Positions 1 to 9,772 of a DNA stretch of 64,000 bases are shown one piece after another. How positions within the stretch are numbered: the first letter of the stretch is position 1; every line of letters begins with the position of its first letter. Position numbers and translations under genes: made by a program. The notes below the pieces were generated by a model, which had not been told where the DNA came from, did no database searches, and saw only the letters and a list, made by a program, of their open reading frames with translations. The stretch comes from Flammeovirgaceae bacterium (GTDB lineage Bacteria; Bacteroidota; Bacteroidia; Cytophagales; Cyclobacteriaceae): NCBI GenBank assembly GCA_016712035.1, contig JADJRT010000001.1, positions 992,001 to 1,056,000 on the forward strand, written 5' to 3'.

Positions 1-1736
1 TACATACCAGCAACACGGTGTACACCCTCAGCCATCCCAATGATTTGAAGAGAAGGAAGAATAGTTTTAGGATAGTCTTTGGTTAATCCGGATACTAATG
101 CATCCGCTTCACCAAACTCTACCATCATTGCGCCAAAGGCATTACGGTCGCGCATTACCCGGTAAGCATCTTTTAATGTGGTGCCTTTGCGTTGGCGCTT
201 GGCATGAAATGCTTTTGCGTATTTCTCTTCACGCTCGCCTTCCTCGCGCGGATCAATAATGGTACAGCCCTCAATATCCAAACCATGTTCCTCTACTAAT
301 TTCTGAATGCGATCGCGGTAGCCGAGCAAAATAGGATGCGCAATTCGCTCGTCTTGTAAAATTTGCGCAGCCTTTAAAATCTTTGGATGATCGGCTTCGG
401 CAAATACAATATTTTTTGGGCTCTTCTTTGCGCGCTCAATGATGCGTGATGTAAGGGTTGAATCTATGCCAATGCGTTTCAATAACTCATTATTGTGCGC
501 CCCAATCAGTAATAGGTTTACGCGCCATACCTGAGTCCATAGCTGCTTTAGCCACCGCGGAGATACTGTAGTAATTAATCTTGGATCGAGTGGTTTTGGA
601 ATTAAATAATCTCTACCAAACTGAATGCGCTCTACACCATACGCTTGAAAGACCATGTCTGGAACAGGCTCTTTGGCCAATTCAGCCAGAGCATGCACAG
701 CGGCTAATTTCATCGCTTCATTAATTTCGGTGGCGCGTACGTCCAGTGCTCCTCTAAAAATATAAGGAAAGCCAAGCACGTTGTTTACCTGATTAGGATG
801 ATCGGAACGGCCGGTGCCCATAATCAAATCAGGTCGGGTTTTCACGGCCGTCGTCAAGGCTATTTCGGGATCGGGATTCGTCAACGCAAATACGATTGGA
901 TCTTTTGCCATACTCATCACATCAGCTTGTGTAATAGCGTTGGCAACGGATAACCCTATAAACACATCACAACCTTTCATCGCTTCTTGCAACGTGCTGA
1001 GTTTCCGTGAAGTAACAAATTCTGATTTGATCGCATCAAGTCCTTTGCGTTCCTTGTTGATTACGCCTTTACTATCGCACATAATCAGATTCTCTTTCTT
1101 AAGCCCCAAGGCCATATAAAGGCGTGAACAAGAAACTGCAGCAGCCCCCGCGCCATTCACAACTAATACAATCTCTTCAATTTTTTTATTTACCAATATC
1201 AAGGCGTTAAGCAAGGCCGCACTTGAAATAATAGCGGTGCCATGCTGATCATCGTGCATGATTGGAATGTTCATCTTCTCACGCAACTCGGTTTCAATCT
1301 TAAAACATTCGGGGGCTTTAATGTCTTCCAGATTTATTCCACCAAAGGTTGGCTCGAGTGATTTTACAATTTTAATCAGCGCATCCGGGTCTTCTTCATC
1401 AATCTCAATATCAAAACTATCAATGCCAGCATATTTTTTAAATAGTACTGCCTTGCCTTCCATCACGGGTTTCGAGGCTTCGGGCCCAATATTGCCCAGG
1501 CCCAGGACAGCCGTGCCATTGGTGATTACGGCCACCAGGTTTCCTTTCGAAGTATATTTATAGACATCGTCTTTATTGGCCGCGATTTCTTTACAAGGTT
1601 CAGCTACGCCAGGCGAGTAGGCTAGTGCCAGATCAAGTTGTGTACTCAACATTTTGGTTGGTACAACTTCTATTTTACCCGGTTGTCCTTGTGTATGATA
1701 ATTAAGCGCGTCTTGTTTACGGATTTTTATAGACAT
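1..1736 (-). CDS. maeB: NADP-dependent malic enzyme with C-terminal phosphotransacetylase-like domain (partial)
   Basis: Oxidatively decarboxylates malate to pyruvate with NADPH formation in the cytoplasm. The ATG is at 1736, and the gene runs off the left edge after about 578 of the roughly 760 residues usual for MaeB. Visible motifs are AYSPGVAEPC near residue 39, DIKAPECF and HDDQHGTA (metal and substrate site), and the nucleotide-binding GAGAAAVSCSR near residue 195. From about residue 430 the sequence follows the phosphotransacetylase-like domain that modulates these hybrid enzymes. The frame is open throughout, but about 20 codons between roughly 563 and 505 are out of register: the expected PAVAKAAMDSGMARKP is found in another frame. 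This indicates two compensating indels. The neighbour downstream is outside the window; upstream, after 118 bases, is the DUF4837 gene. Confidence 0.93.
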   Translation of the reverse strand, partial: MSIKIRKQDALNYHTQGQPGKIEVVPTKMLSTQLDLALAYSPGVAEPCKEIAANKDDVYKYTSKGNLVAVITNGTAVLGLGNIGPEASKPVMEGKAVLFKKYAGIDSFDIEIDEEDPDALIKIVKSLEPTFGGINLEDIKAPECFKIETELREKMNIPIMHDDQHGTAIISSAALLNALILVNKKIEEIVLVVNGAGAAAVSCSRLYMALGLKKENLIMCDSKGVINKERKGLDAIKSEFVTSRKLSTLQEAMKGCDVFIGLSVANAITQADVMSMAKDPIVFALTNPDPEIALTTAVKTRPDLIMGTGRSDHPNQVNNVLGFPYIFRGALDVRATEINEAMKLAAVHALAELAKEPVPDMVFQAYGVERIQFGRDYLIPKPLDPRLITTVSPRWLKQLWTQVWRVNLLLIGAHNNELLKRIGIDSTLTSRIIERAKKSPKNIVFAEADHPKILKAAQILQDERIAHPILLGYRDRIQKLVEEHGLDIEGCTIIDPREEGEREEKYAKAFHAKRQRKGTTLKDAYRVMRDRNAFGAMMVEFGEADALVSGLTKDYPKTILPSLQIIGMAEGVHRVAGM

Positions 1737-1854
1737 ACAAATGGTTTTGAATAAGAAAAGCAAGTTACAATCTGCTGGATACTATCCACAGATTACGCAT
1801 GAAAATATTGATCTGAGTTTGTTCATTCACCCCGGGGATAAGGGGCTCACAAAT

Positions 1855-2941
1855 TTACATGGTTTTAGGTGGAAGCTCACTGCTTACTTTAAAGGTGTAA
1901 AGAATGGTTTCTAATTCACGCATTATTTCGCGCTGATCTTTACCCGGACTAAATGTAAATCCTTCAATGTAATAAAAAGTATCCTTTGGGGTTCGTCAAC
2001 GAAGGCAAACGAAATAAACGGACCGCCCATAGTAAGGTTGTTGGTTCGCCACAAGCCACGCATCTCAACGGCAAATTTTTTGTTGAAATTTATTTCGCGC
2101 GTAATCACAGGTTTGAATGGAATAGAAGTTTCTGTTAACAAATAAGTGTCCAACCGTTCGGGGTCCTCAAAAATATTCTTGCGACAAATCTTATCCCGAT
2201 AAGCAATCAGGCTGTCTTTTTTAAACTGATCTTGAGAGGTATACTTTTTCTTGCGATGAAAATATCTTTGTCATCTTGTGGATTGATTTGACGAACCCAC
2301 AAAAAATCAGGCTCATTCATTACCAGTTGATACCCAAAGGGTACCCGCATCTCGCAATTAAAAATTTTTTCGAAGTACATCCGGAATCCCTTTTAGCTGT
2401 CCCGCTTTATATAATGCAGCAGTCAATCGTTCACGTTCACGTAAATTGAAATACTCAACCAATCTGTTCCCATGATTCCGAATATTTTTAATGAGCTCAG
2501 CTTCGGTGTTGTTAAAGAGAAAAAGCACCTCCTGATTTTTAGCAAATAGGTTTTGTGAATTTTGACTGAATAGCTTAGGATCGGTTTTTATCTTTTCAAG
2601 CGACTCTGGTGTAAAGGTTCGCTTGATCAAACCTGCACCAGTTGTTTTGATCCAGACTTACTGCAAAGATCAGGTTTCTTCTTTGCTTTAATCCATAATT
2701 CAGTTTGCGGGGTCAATCCAGCGAATGTGAAAGATTGATTCTTTTCGGGGCAACCCTCCATCTCGGCATTGAAGAGTGAGTCGAGTACATCACCCAAAGG
2801 GCCTTTCCATTGCGTAGAATCCATAATCAAAAATATATCGCCTGTTTTACCGGAAGAAGGCGGAAGGTTTTTTCCCTCTTTATCGGCACAGGCAAAGAGA
2901 ATCAGGAAAGAAGTAATTAAAGGAAGAATTCTAGATTTCAT
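1855..2941 (-). CDS. DUF4837 family lipoprotein (frameshifted)
   Basis: This is a Bacteroidota-specific envelope lipoprotein family of unknown function. The N-terminus MKSRILPLITSFLILFAC is a lipoprotein signal with the lipobox Cys at residue 18, followed by a DxxGKNLPPSSGKTGDI-type start that I associate with DUF4837. The reading frame is broken into pieces at 2627-2941, 2358-2630, about 2160-2360, and 1923-2153. The true C-terminus (FTFSPGKDQREIMRELE, ending SSELPPKTM) lies in a further frame and stops at 1855. One break is a short T-run on the coding strand near 1975; restoring one T joins the frames. It is the last gene of the envelope run, 61 bases behind MltD. The family assignment rests on N-terminal pattern, length (about 360 residues) and context; no function is assigned. 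Confidence 0.7.
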
Positions 2942-3002
2942 GTAGCTATGCTTAAGTTCAGGTATAATTCCGGTGAGCGATATTCGTCACGTGCTTACGA
3001 GC

Positions 3003-4414
3003 TTATCCAACAATTAATTTTTGACCGGGTTGTAAACTATTGCTCTTCAGATTATTGAGAGTCTTAATTTTTTCTACAGTAAGTCCGGGAACTTTTCTGG
3101 AGATGTCCCACAGGGTATCTCCGGGCTGAACGATGTAGGTTTTTGTATCGGGTGAAAGTAGTATAGTCTCCGTTGCTGTGGTATTTTTTGCTACAGTTTG
3201 CCCGGGAGCAACCCAAACCACCAACTGTTGCCCAACCCGAATTGTATTGCTACTGAGGTTATTCCACGTTTTTAGATCTTGAACACTAACCCGATTTCGA
3301 ATGGCAATCGAACCCAACACATCGCCAGATACTACTTTATACGTAGTCTTACCTTTCCATACGTATTGCCTGGCAGCATTTTTGGCGGCAAGTTTCTAAA
3401 CTGGTTCTACCTACGCGCGAGGCGGAATCCAGAATGGCTGTCCGGTTGGAATCCAACACTAACTTAGCATAGAGAGGAATCTTAATGATTTTAATTCGAC
3501 CATTCTGTGGAAGTGCATTGCGAAGTACAGATGGATTGAGCTTTTGCAGATCTTCCAAACAAGTGCCGGTTAAATTCGCCAGAGTTTCGAAATGTAAAAA
3601 TTTGTTTATTGCCAGCGTATCATACGGTAACACTTGTTCACGAGCCGTTTCAAGCAGATTGTGATGCTCGGCAATTCATAGCGTAAATAATAGCAATGAA
3701 TTGCGGAACGTAGGCTCGGGTTTCGCGGCAGATGTGGGTATACTTCCCAAAAAGATTTCTTGTAACCAGATCTGCGTACTGCTTTTCTTACCGTGCCCGG
3801 TCCTGAATTATAAGCAGCCAGCGCGAGCTCCCAGTTTCCAAAAATTCTATATAACTGAGAAAGGTAGCGGCACGCGGCATCTGTAGATTTTTCAGGATCC
3901 ATCCGATCATCTACATACCAGTCGGTCTGTAAATTAAAATAGCGGCCAGTGCCTGACATAAATTGCCAAAGACCAACAGCACGTGCGCGGGAAACTGCGC
4001 GCGCATTCAATCCTGATTCAATAATAGAAAGATATTTCAATTCATCGGGCAGGTTGTATTGGGCCAAGGTTTTTCGAATAAAGGAAAGTACAAATCTTGC
4101 CTTCGTTGCATAAGTCATGTGTAATCGCGGTTGCGCACGGTGAAGAAATCAATAAACCCATGTACCGTTGTATTGTACGTAAGGGGAATTTGCTTTTGTA
4201 GGCAACTGAGCCGATCTGCCAGTAATTCCGGGGTATCATCGCCAGGAATATACTCAAGGTCGGAGGGTAAAATAATAAACTCCTGAACAGCAGAGTCGCT
4301 TGCTATCGGATCAAGCGTTGGTTCAGGAAGTGAAAGTGTATCGCGCACAGGGTCCTGAGCCAAAATCAAGTTGGATGCAAAAAGGAAAAACAGCGCCACC
4401 ACACAAAGCCTCAT
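3003..4414 (-). CDS. mltD: Membrane-bound lytic murein transglycosylase D with LysM repeats (frameshifted)
   Basis: Cleaves the MurNAc-GlcNAc bond of peptidoglycan to give 1,6-anhydro ends. Residues 1-20 form a signal peptide ending LILAQ. The SLT domain (4118-3606) contains the catalytic Glu in IIESGLNARAVS, then GLWQFMSGTGRYFN and the AYNSGPGTVRKA signature. The C-terminal half (3633-3003) has at least two clear LysM modules, YIVQPGDTLWDIS being the last, and a more degenerate one before them. Length is about 470 residues, as expected for Bacteroidota MltD. At least three indels split the gene, near 4116, 3620 and 3335. It follows gatA on the same strand by 33 bases, with EnvC further upstream, which groups it with cell-wall remodelling. 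The family call is secure; the frame breaks look like sequence errors. Confidence 0.88.
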
Positions 4415-4447
4415 TTTAATCTGTTTAGTTCTTATTTAGAGCAAACG

Positions 4448-5877
4448 TTACGCTAAGTTCTGAATTACTTGCGAGAACTGAAAGAGTTTGGATTCTTCGA
4501 AGTCATCGGCCGTTATCTGTAAGCCGATGGGCAAACCTTGGTTATCAGTACCGCAAGGAATTGAAATGGCAGGTACACCGGCCACATTAGCTTGAACAGA
4601 AAATAAATCGGCCAGATACATCTCAACCGGATTACTTGTATGTTCACCTAATTTGAAAGCGGTTGTGGGCGTGGTGGGCGAGAGTATAAAATCATACTGA
4701 GTAAAAATCTCTTTCGTTTTCTCGCGTATCAGCCGTCTTACTTTTGTGCCTTGGTATAATAAGCATCATAATAGCTTGCGCTTAATACAAAGGTGCCAAG
4801 AAGAATTCTTCGCTCCACTTCTTTCCCAAAGCCTTCGGATCTCGTTTTTTTATACAGCGATGGAAGGTCAGTTACATTTTCACTTCTAAAACCATATCGT
4901 ACACCATCAAAACGAGAAAGATTTGAACTGGCTTCTGCGGTCGCTAGAATATAATAGGTGGGAAGAATATAATCGCTTAACGGAAAGTCTATCCCTTCTA
5001 CCGAATGACCTTCTGATTTAAGTTTACTTATTTTTTCTAAAAGTATGTTTTTGATTTCAGGCTGCAAGGCATCTGACTCCAGCGTATCTTTTAGATAAGC
5101 AACCTTGAATTTTTTTTGGGGTTGGGAGCCAAGTTCAGAAGCGTATGCAGGAACTGCTTTTCGCGATACCGTACTATCGTATTCATCCGATCCAGAAATT
5201 ACTTCTAACACCTGCGCAATTGTTTCTATCTCTTTACCGAAAATGCCAATGCAATCAAAGGATGAGCCGTAAGCGATAAGACCATGCCGCGAGATGCGTG
5301 AGTAGGTTGGTTTTAATCCGAGTATTCCGCAGAAAGCGGCTGGTTGCCTTACAGAACCACCGGTATCTGAGCCTAGTGATACATCACACAAATCAGCCAT
5401 TATCGCTACGGCTGAGCCACCCGATGAGCCACCTGGTACACGCGTATTATCAAGATCATTCAGCACCGGGCCAAAGGCTGAGTTTTCGTTGGATGATCCC
5501 ATTGCAAACTCATCACAATTTTGCCGGCCAATAATAATAGCATCCGCATCAAGTAAACGCTGTACAGCGGTCGCATTAAATTGAGAAACAAAACCATCGA
5601 GAATTTTACTGCTGGCCTGTAGGGGGTGGTCTTTGTAACAAAGCACATCTTTAAGACCTACTACAAGGCCTGCTAGTTTTCCAGCAGTACCCGTAAGAAT
5701 CTTTTCATCAATATGCTGTGCACGAAGAAGCGCTTCCTGATCATAAACGCTCAGAAAAACATTGAGGTGCTTTTTTTTATCGATGTTGTTGAGAAACCGG
5801 GTAACCCTGCTTACGCAAGAATGAGTTCCGTTGATAAAGTTACGCGAAGAGTTTGTTAAGATCGAATCCGTACTCAA
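4448..5877 (-). CDS. gatA: Asp-tRNA(Asn)/Glu-tRNA(Gln) amidotransferase subunit A (one frameshift)
   Basis: Releases ammonia from glutamine for transamidation of mischarged Glu-tRNA(Gln) or Asp-tRNA(Asn), working with GatB and GatC, which are not in this window. The amidase-signature triad is present: Lys76 in GLKDV, Ser151 in PGGSSGGSA and Ser175 in GSDTGGSVRQ. The first 379 residues are in one frame (5877-4738). The last roughly 95, starting VRRLIREKTKEIF and ending VIQNLA, are in the next frame and stop at 4448. The break sits in the T-run 4742-4745, where one missing base restores the frame. The gene starts 3 bases after tatA ends, so the two are cotranscribed. Because this function is usually indispensable, the frameshift is almost certainly a sequence error. 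Confidence 0.95.
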
Positions 5878-5880
5878 GGG

Positions 5881-6090
5881 TTACTTCTCGTCAATCTTCG
5901 GAATTTCCTTTCCGGCATCATCAACTTCCTTTTTTACATCTTTTACAGCATCCTTAAACTCGCGGATGCCTTTTCCTAAGCCTTTAGCAAATTCAGGTAT
6001 CTTTTTAGCTCCAAAGAAGATGAGAACGAATAAACCGATGATCACCCACTCGCCCATGCCGGGCATTCCAAACAAAAGAATTGCGTTCAT
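5881..6090 (-). CDS. tatA: Twin-arginine translocase subunit TatA/TatE
   Basis: This is the pore-forming subunit of the Tat system, which exports folded proteins. Its 69 residues contain one N-terminal membrane helix (WVIIGLFVLIFFGAKKIPE, about residues 15-33), the conserved FG hinge, and an amphipathic helix (FAKGLGKGIREFKDAVKDVKKE). It lies between envC and gatA in the arrangement typical of Bacteroidota. tatC is not in the window. A likely Tat substrate with an RRDFIK motif is encoded at 56076, so the pathway is probably in use. Confidence 0.95.
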   Translation of the reverse strand: MNAILLFGMPGMGEWVIIGLFVLIFFGAKKIPEFAKGLGKGIREFKDAVKDVKKEVDDAGKEIPKIDEK

Positions 6091-6196
6091 AGTGAATTAT
6101 TAAGAATGTAAAGATAGGGAATTATGATAAAAGCACGAATTCAAGAACCTTGATTATCCTTCAAAAAGTAAGAATAACAGGTTTTTGCCGCTCAAC

Positions 6197-7411
6197 CTAG
6201 TTTCTTAACCACTCTTGTGGATCGAGGGCATCAAAATTTTTTCTTATTTGGAACCTAAGCTCTGAAATACCCTCACTATTCGAGAGAACTTTTCCAATTT
6301 CTTGATTGGTAGTCACTTGTTGGCCTTGCTTCACGGAGATGTCTTTCAGTCCAGTATATACCGTAAAAAAATCGCCATGCTTTATAATTACTGTGTTACC
6401 AAGACCAGGGGTAAATGCCACCCGACTAACCTCTCCATTAAAGATGGTATGAACTTGCTCACCTTGTTTTGTTTGAATATTTACACCATCATTTTGAATT
6501 ACAATTCCTTTTAACACCGGGTGCAGCTGGCGACCAAATTTCTGAGACACGAATCCTGAAACCGGCCACGGAAATTTGTTTTTATTATCCAGAAAGGATG
6601 CCGATAAAGCAACGGCCACATTGGAGGTCTCGCGGGGATTCTTTTTGTTTTCACGTTCTCGCGCCTCACGGGCAGCCCGCTCTAACTCCTCTTTAATAAT
6701 TTTAGCAATCAGCACATCAACTTCGGCCACTGCTTTTTTTGTTGCCTCTAAATCTTTGCGCAATTGTTTTTCTTGTTTTTCGAGATTCTTTACCAAAGTT
6801 CGTTGCTTTTGTTTAAGCCCGGTAAGCTGCTTGTTTTCTTTTAATTCATCATTTAAAAGATTGTTCTGTTCGCCCCGTTTTACTTCAGTAACCCGAATCT
6901 GCTCTTTCAAAACCTGCTGAACTTTTTCAATGGCAACCGCCTGCTCCTGCCGTGCTTTACCATATTGCTCCATGTACTTGAGGCGCATTAACAATTGATC
7001 AAAAGAATGAGCGGAAAAAAGAAACATCAGCTTATCAATTTTACCACTTGCCTTTTGTGCTGAAAATAGCATAGCCGAATACTCTTCGCGTAATTTTCCT
7101 AAGTCGCGCGACAAGGCATCGATGATCTGATTGTTTTCACTGATGTCGTAATCCAATAATGAGATTTCTCCGCGAATAGATTTAATCAGGGATTCTTGTT
7201 GGGCAATACGTTGATTAAGGGCTGACAATTCACCCAAGGAGTTTTTCTTTTGCTCACCCGTTTCGGTCAGAATTTTCTCTGTCTCTTTGATTTTATCAAG
7301 ACTTTCCTCCTTTTCCCGTTGAAGCTGCGTTTTTGATTTTTGAGCTTGCCCGGCAAGGGAAAAAAATAAGAATAAGTAAAATAAGAAGATGAAAAATCTA
7401 CCTGCGGTCAT
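6197..7411 (-). CDS. envC: EnvC-like murein hydrolase activator (coiled coil plus degenerate LytM/M23 domain)
   Basis: Periplasmic activator of cell-wall amidases during cell division. A signal peptide (residues 1-23, ending LAGQAQ) is followed by a long charged coiled coil (about 25-265) and an M23/LytM domain (about 285-404) starting FPWPVSGFVSQKFGRQLHP. The catalytic zinc ligands are lost: GVNI stands where GIDI is expected, and the HxH and final LHFEIR histidines are replaced (VYTG, LRFQIR). This is what is expected for an activator rather than an active endopeptidase. Its ATG overlaps the end of the DUF4292 gene by 14 bases, so translation is probably coupled. The 404-residue length is typical and the frame is intact. 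Confidence 0.92.
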   Translation of the reverse strand: MTAGRFFIFLFYLFLFFSLAGQAQKSKTQLQREKEESLDKIKETEKILTETGEQKKNSLGELSALNQRIAQQESLIKSIRGEISLLDYDISENNQIIDALSRDLGKLREEYSAMLFSAQKASGKIDKLMFLFSAHSFDQLLMRLKYMEQYGKARQEQAVAIEKVQQVLKEQIRVTEVKRGEQNNLLNDELKENKQLTGLKQKQRTLVKNLEKQEKQLRKDLEATKKAVAEVDVLIAKIIKEELERAAREARERENKKNPRETSNVAVALSASFLDNKNKFPWPVSGFVSQKFGRQLHPVLKGIVIQNDGVNIQTKQGEQVHTIFNGEVSRVAFTPGLGNTVIIKHGDFFTVYTGLKDISVKQGQQVTTNQEIGKVLSNSEGISELRFQIRKNFDALDPQEWLRN

Positions 7412-8149
7412 ATCGTTTCGGAATATTGAAAGGGAATTTCAATTCCTTGTCACCCACCTCCACTTTGTTGTATTCAAAGGTAATGGTGTTATTAATTATA
7501 CCTGCTGCGGTTTTGTAGAAAATGCTTACTACTCCGTTGTAGGGGTAAGATTTTTCGTTGAGTGGTTGAAAATTAGAATACTGTAGTTTTAAAGTATTAT
7601 TTGTGCTGGCCTCCACCAAGTCCACTTGTTCAATTTTTTTAGTGATTGGGTTGATCAGGTTTTTATTGTAACGGAACCTTCTTTTTGCATCAGCTTGTCA
7701 AACTCACCTTCCCGCCCAATTTCATCACTGGTTTGCTTGGGTCGTATCGGGTTGCCAAGCATCGCGGCTTCTAACACATAATAATCAATTTTAAAATTGA
7801 ATCGATTGGATAACTCTACATAATCAAAAACGTAATACTCCTTATCAAGATTACTTACTATGGTTATAGAATCTTTGTTAATAAGGGCTTTACCGCCTTG
7901 TACACCAACTACCGAAAACGTCATCCAGATTACACTGTCTTTACGTATGCGAATGTTTGCCTTTAAGTCCCGCTCTTTTTTCTCGTCTCTAAATACCATA
8001 CGCGCCTTACTGTGTAGGTAACCAAAATCTATTTCCTCAATCGCCAATGTCTTTGGGGCTTCGGGAAGGATGGGTATTACTTTACGATGGCAAGACTGCA
8101 TCAACAGTAAACCCAGAAGGATTAATGGGATTGAAATTATTTTATGCAT
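7398..8149 (-). CDS. DUF4292 family lipoprotein (frameshifted)
   Basis: Small envelope lipoprotein of unknown function, conserved upstream of EnvC in Bacteroidota. The signal MHKIISIPLILLGLLLMQSC ends in a lipobox Cys at residue 20. The remainder alternates short beta-like segments (DSVIWMTFSVVG, SITIVSNLDKEYYVFDY) and would suit a one-domain beta-sheet lipid-binding fold, though this is a guess. The frame changes near 7655; the C-terminal part (QYSNFQPLNEKSYPYNG to the end IPKRYDRR) is in the next frame. Total length is about 250 residues. It sits 20 bases behind the TPR gene and overlaps envC by 14 bases. Confidence 0.8.
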
Positions 8150-8169
8150 GAGCCTAAAGACAAGATGAA

Positions 8170-9761
8170 CTAATTCAATTTTCTACTACTTATTTTTTTA
8201 TCGAGACTGGCATTGCCGCCATCTTTTTGCTTTGCTTTTTGCCATTGTTTTACAGCATTATCAATATCACCCAATTGGAAAAGAATGTCACCGTAATGCT
8301 CGAAGTGTATGGCAGTACCTTGTCCCGTTTGAATCGCCTTTTCCATTACCTTTTTTGCCTCTTTATACTTACCCCTTTCGTATAACACCCAGCCGTAGGT
8401 ATCCAGGTAAGAGGGGTTATCGGGAAAATTTTTAAATAACTGGGCAGACATCTTTTCTGCTTTTTCGAGATTCTCTTTTCGCAAGGCCAGGTAATAACTG
8501 TAATTATTAAGTATCAGGTCGTTGTTTGGATTAAATGCGAGGGCCTCGTCATAGGCTTTATCTGACTTGGCATACTCTTTCGTGGAATGGTAGCAGTCAC
8601 CGAGCATTCCATTCAGGTCACTTACAAAGGCGGGATTGGCAGAGGACAATTTCTTTGCCTGCTCCAGAGAATAAGCAGCTTCACGATATTGATTTTTGCG
8701 AAGATGCCCGTATCCATTAAAGTAGTAGATCATAGCCTGATTGGGAAATAACTCAAGCGCCTTTTCTGAATGGGCGATAAGGCTATCAAATTCGTTGGTT
8801 TGTGTTTCGAGGTAGAGTAGATTTTGCCACGCTTCAAAACTCCCGGATCCATTACGTACGGCAATCAGATATTCTTTTTTGGCATTTTCATCCTGTTCTA
8901 ACGTCATGTATAAATCACCACCCACCAGATGTACTTCTGCATCATCAGGATAATTGACTTCTAATTTTTTAAAAAGCATAACTGCATACGATTCCAGCTC
9001 AGGGTCAATAATTTTTTTGCTTTTGTTTTGGGCAAGCAAGGCATTATACGTGCCAAGCATAAGTAGTTTGCTACTTAGCTCTACCTGGGTGTCATCAAAT
9101 ACATCTTTCACATAGTCTCTTGATTTCTGTTCTTGACCAGCGTCTTTATAAAAGCCAGCCAAAACCATTTTTGCGTTTCCTGCTTCGGGATGTTCTTTTA
9201 TGAAACTTTCCAGATATTGAATCGCTTTATCTCGTTGGCCGTTCAGGGCAAGAACTTCAGCAAAGCCTAAAACGTAACGCGGCTCATCGGGGTATGCTTC
9301 CAATAATTTTTCGCCTTCTGCCAGCGCTTCTTGTGTTTTTCCCCTCTCTAGATAAATGCGTTGCTTTTGTTGTGACGAAACTTCATTTACACCCATAACC
9401 TCTTCGGCCCGATCGTAAACCTTAAGGGCCTCGTCTGGTTTTTTGTTGTATAGATATAAAGCCGCCAACTCAAAAAGATAATCGTCTGTGCCCTTAACCT
9501 CTTTGATCATGGTTTCAAGGATGGCAGTGGCTTTTTCGAATTGGCCCAGATTAGCATAAATGTTTGAGGCAAGTAAATAGAAATACTTGTTCTTCTTTTC
9601 GTATTTCAAGGCAAGGTCAATACTTTGTGCTGCCCTTTGTATGTCTTCTTCTTTTGTTCCTTTTTCGGAACTTTTCGCTTTTGTGAAAATGCTGGGGTAA
9701 TAATGGCCAGTAGTTGAGCAGAGGCTAATAAGGTAAATAAGAAGAGTTTTCTTTTTGTCAA
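8170..9761 (-). CDS. Exported TPR-repeat protein (TTG start, one frameshift)
   Basis: A long array of tetratricopeptide repeats, recognisable from recurring A-x-Y-x-KAL/EKAL and P-x-NP patterns such as YDEALAFNPNNDLILNNYSYYL, gives a superhelical protein-binding scaffold of about 530 residues. The longest open frame starts at 9822, inside the preceding gene, and lacks an export signal. In the neighbouring frame a TTG at 9761, 11 bases after the upstream stop, opens MTKRKLFLFTLLASAQ, a good signal peptide followed by a basic stretch. One missing A in an A-run near 9658 joins it to KEEDIQRAAQSIDL. I therefore prefer the TTG start and a periplasmic location. The gene lies within the envelope operon between the nucleotidyltransferase and the DUF4292 lipoprotein. 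Confidence 0.82.
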
Positions 9762-9772
9762 CGGGCGGAGGA

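Noticed and set aside
1855..4414. Frame breaks as true pseudogenes or phase variation
   Set aside because: The same type of break occurs in indispensable genes (gatA, proS, folP), often at short homopolymers, so sequence error is the simpler explanation.
6576..6920. Phe/Ser/Cys-rich open frame antisense to envC
   Set aside because: Antisense of a Lys/Glu coiled coil produces exactly this composition; no independent evidence of coding.
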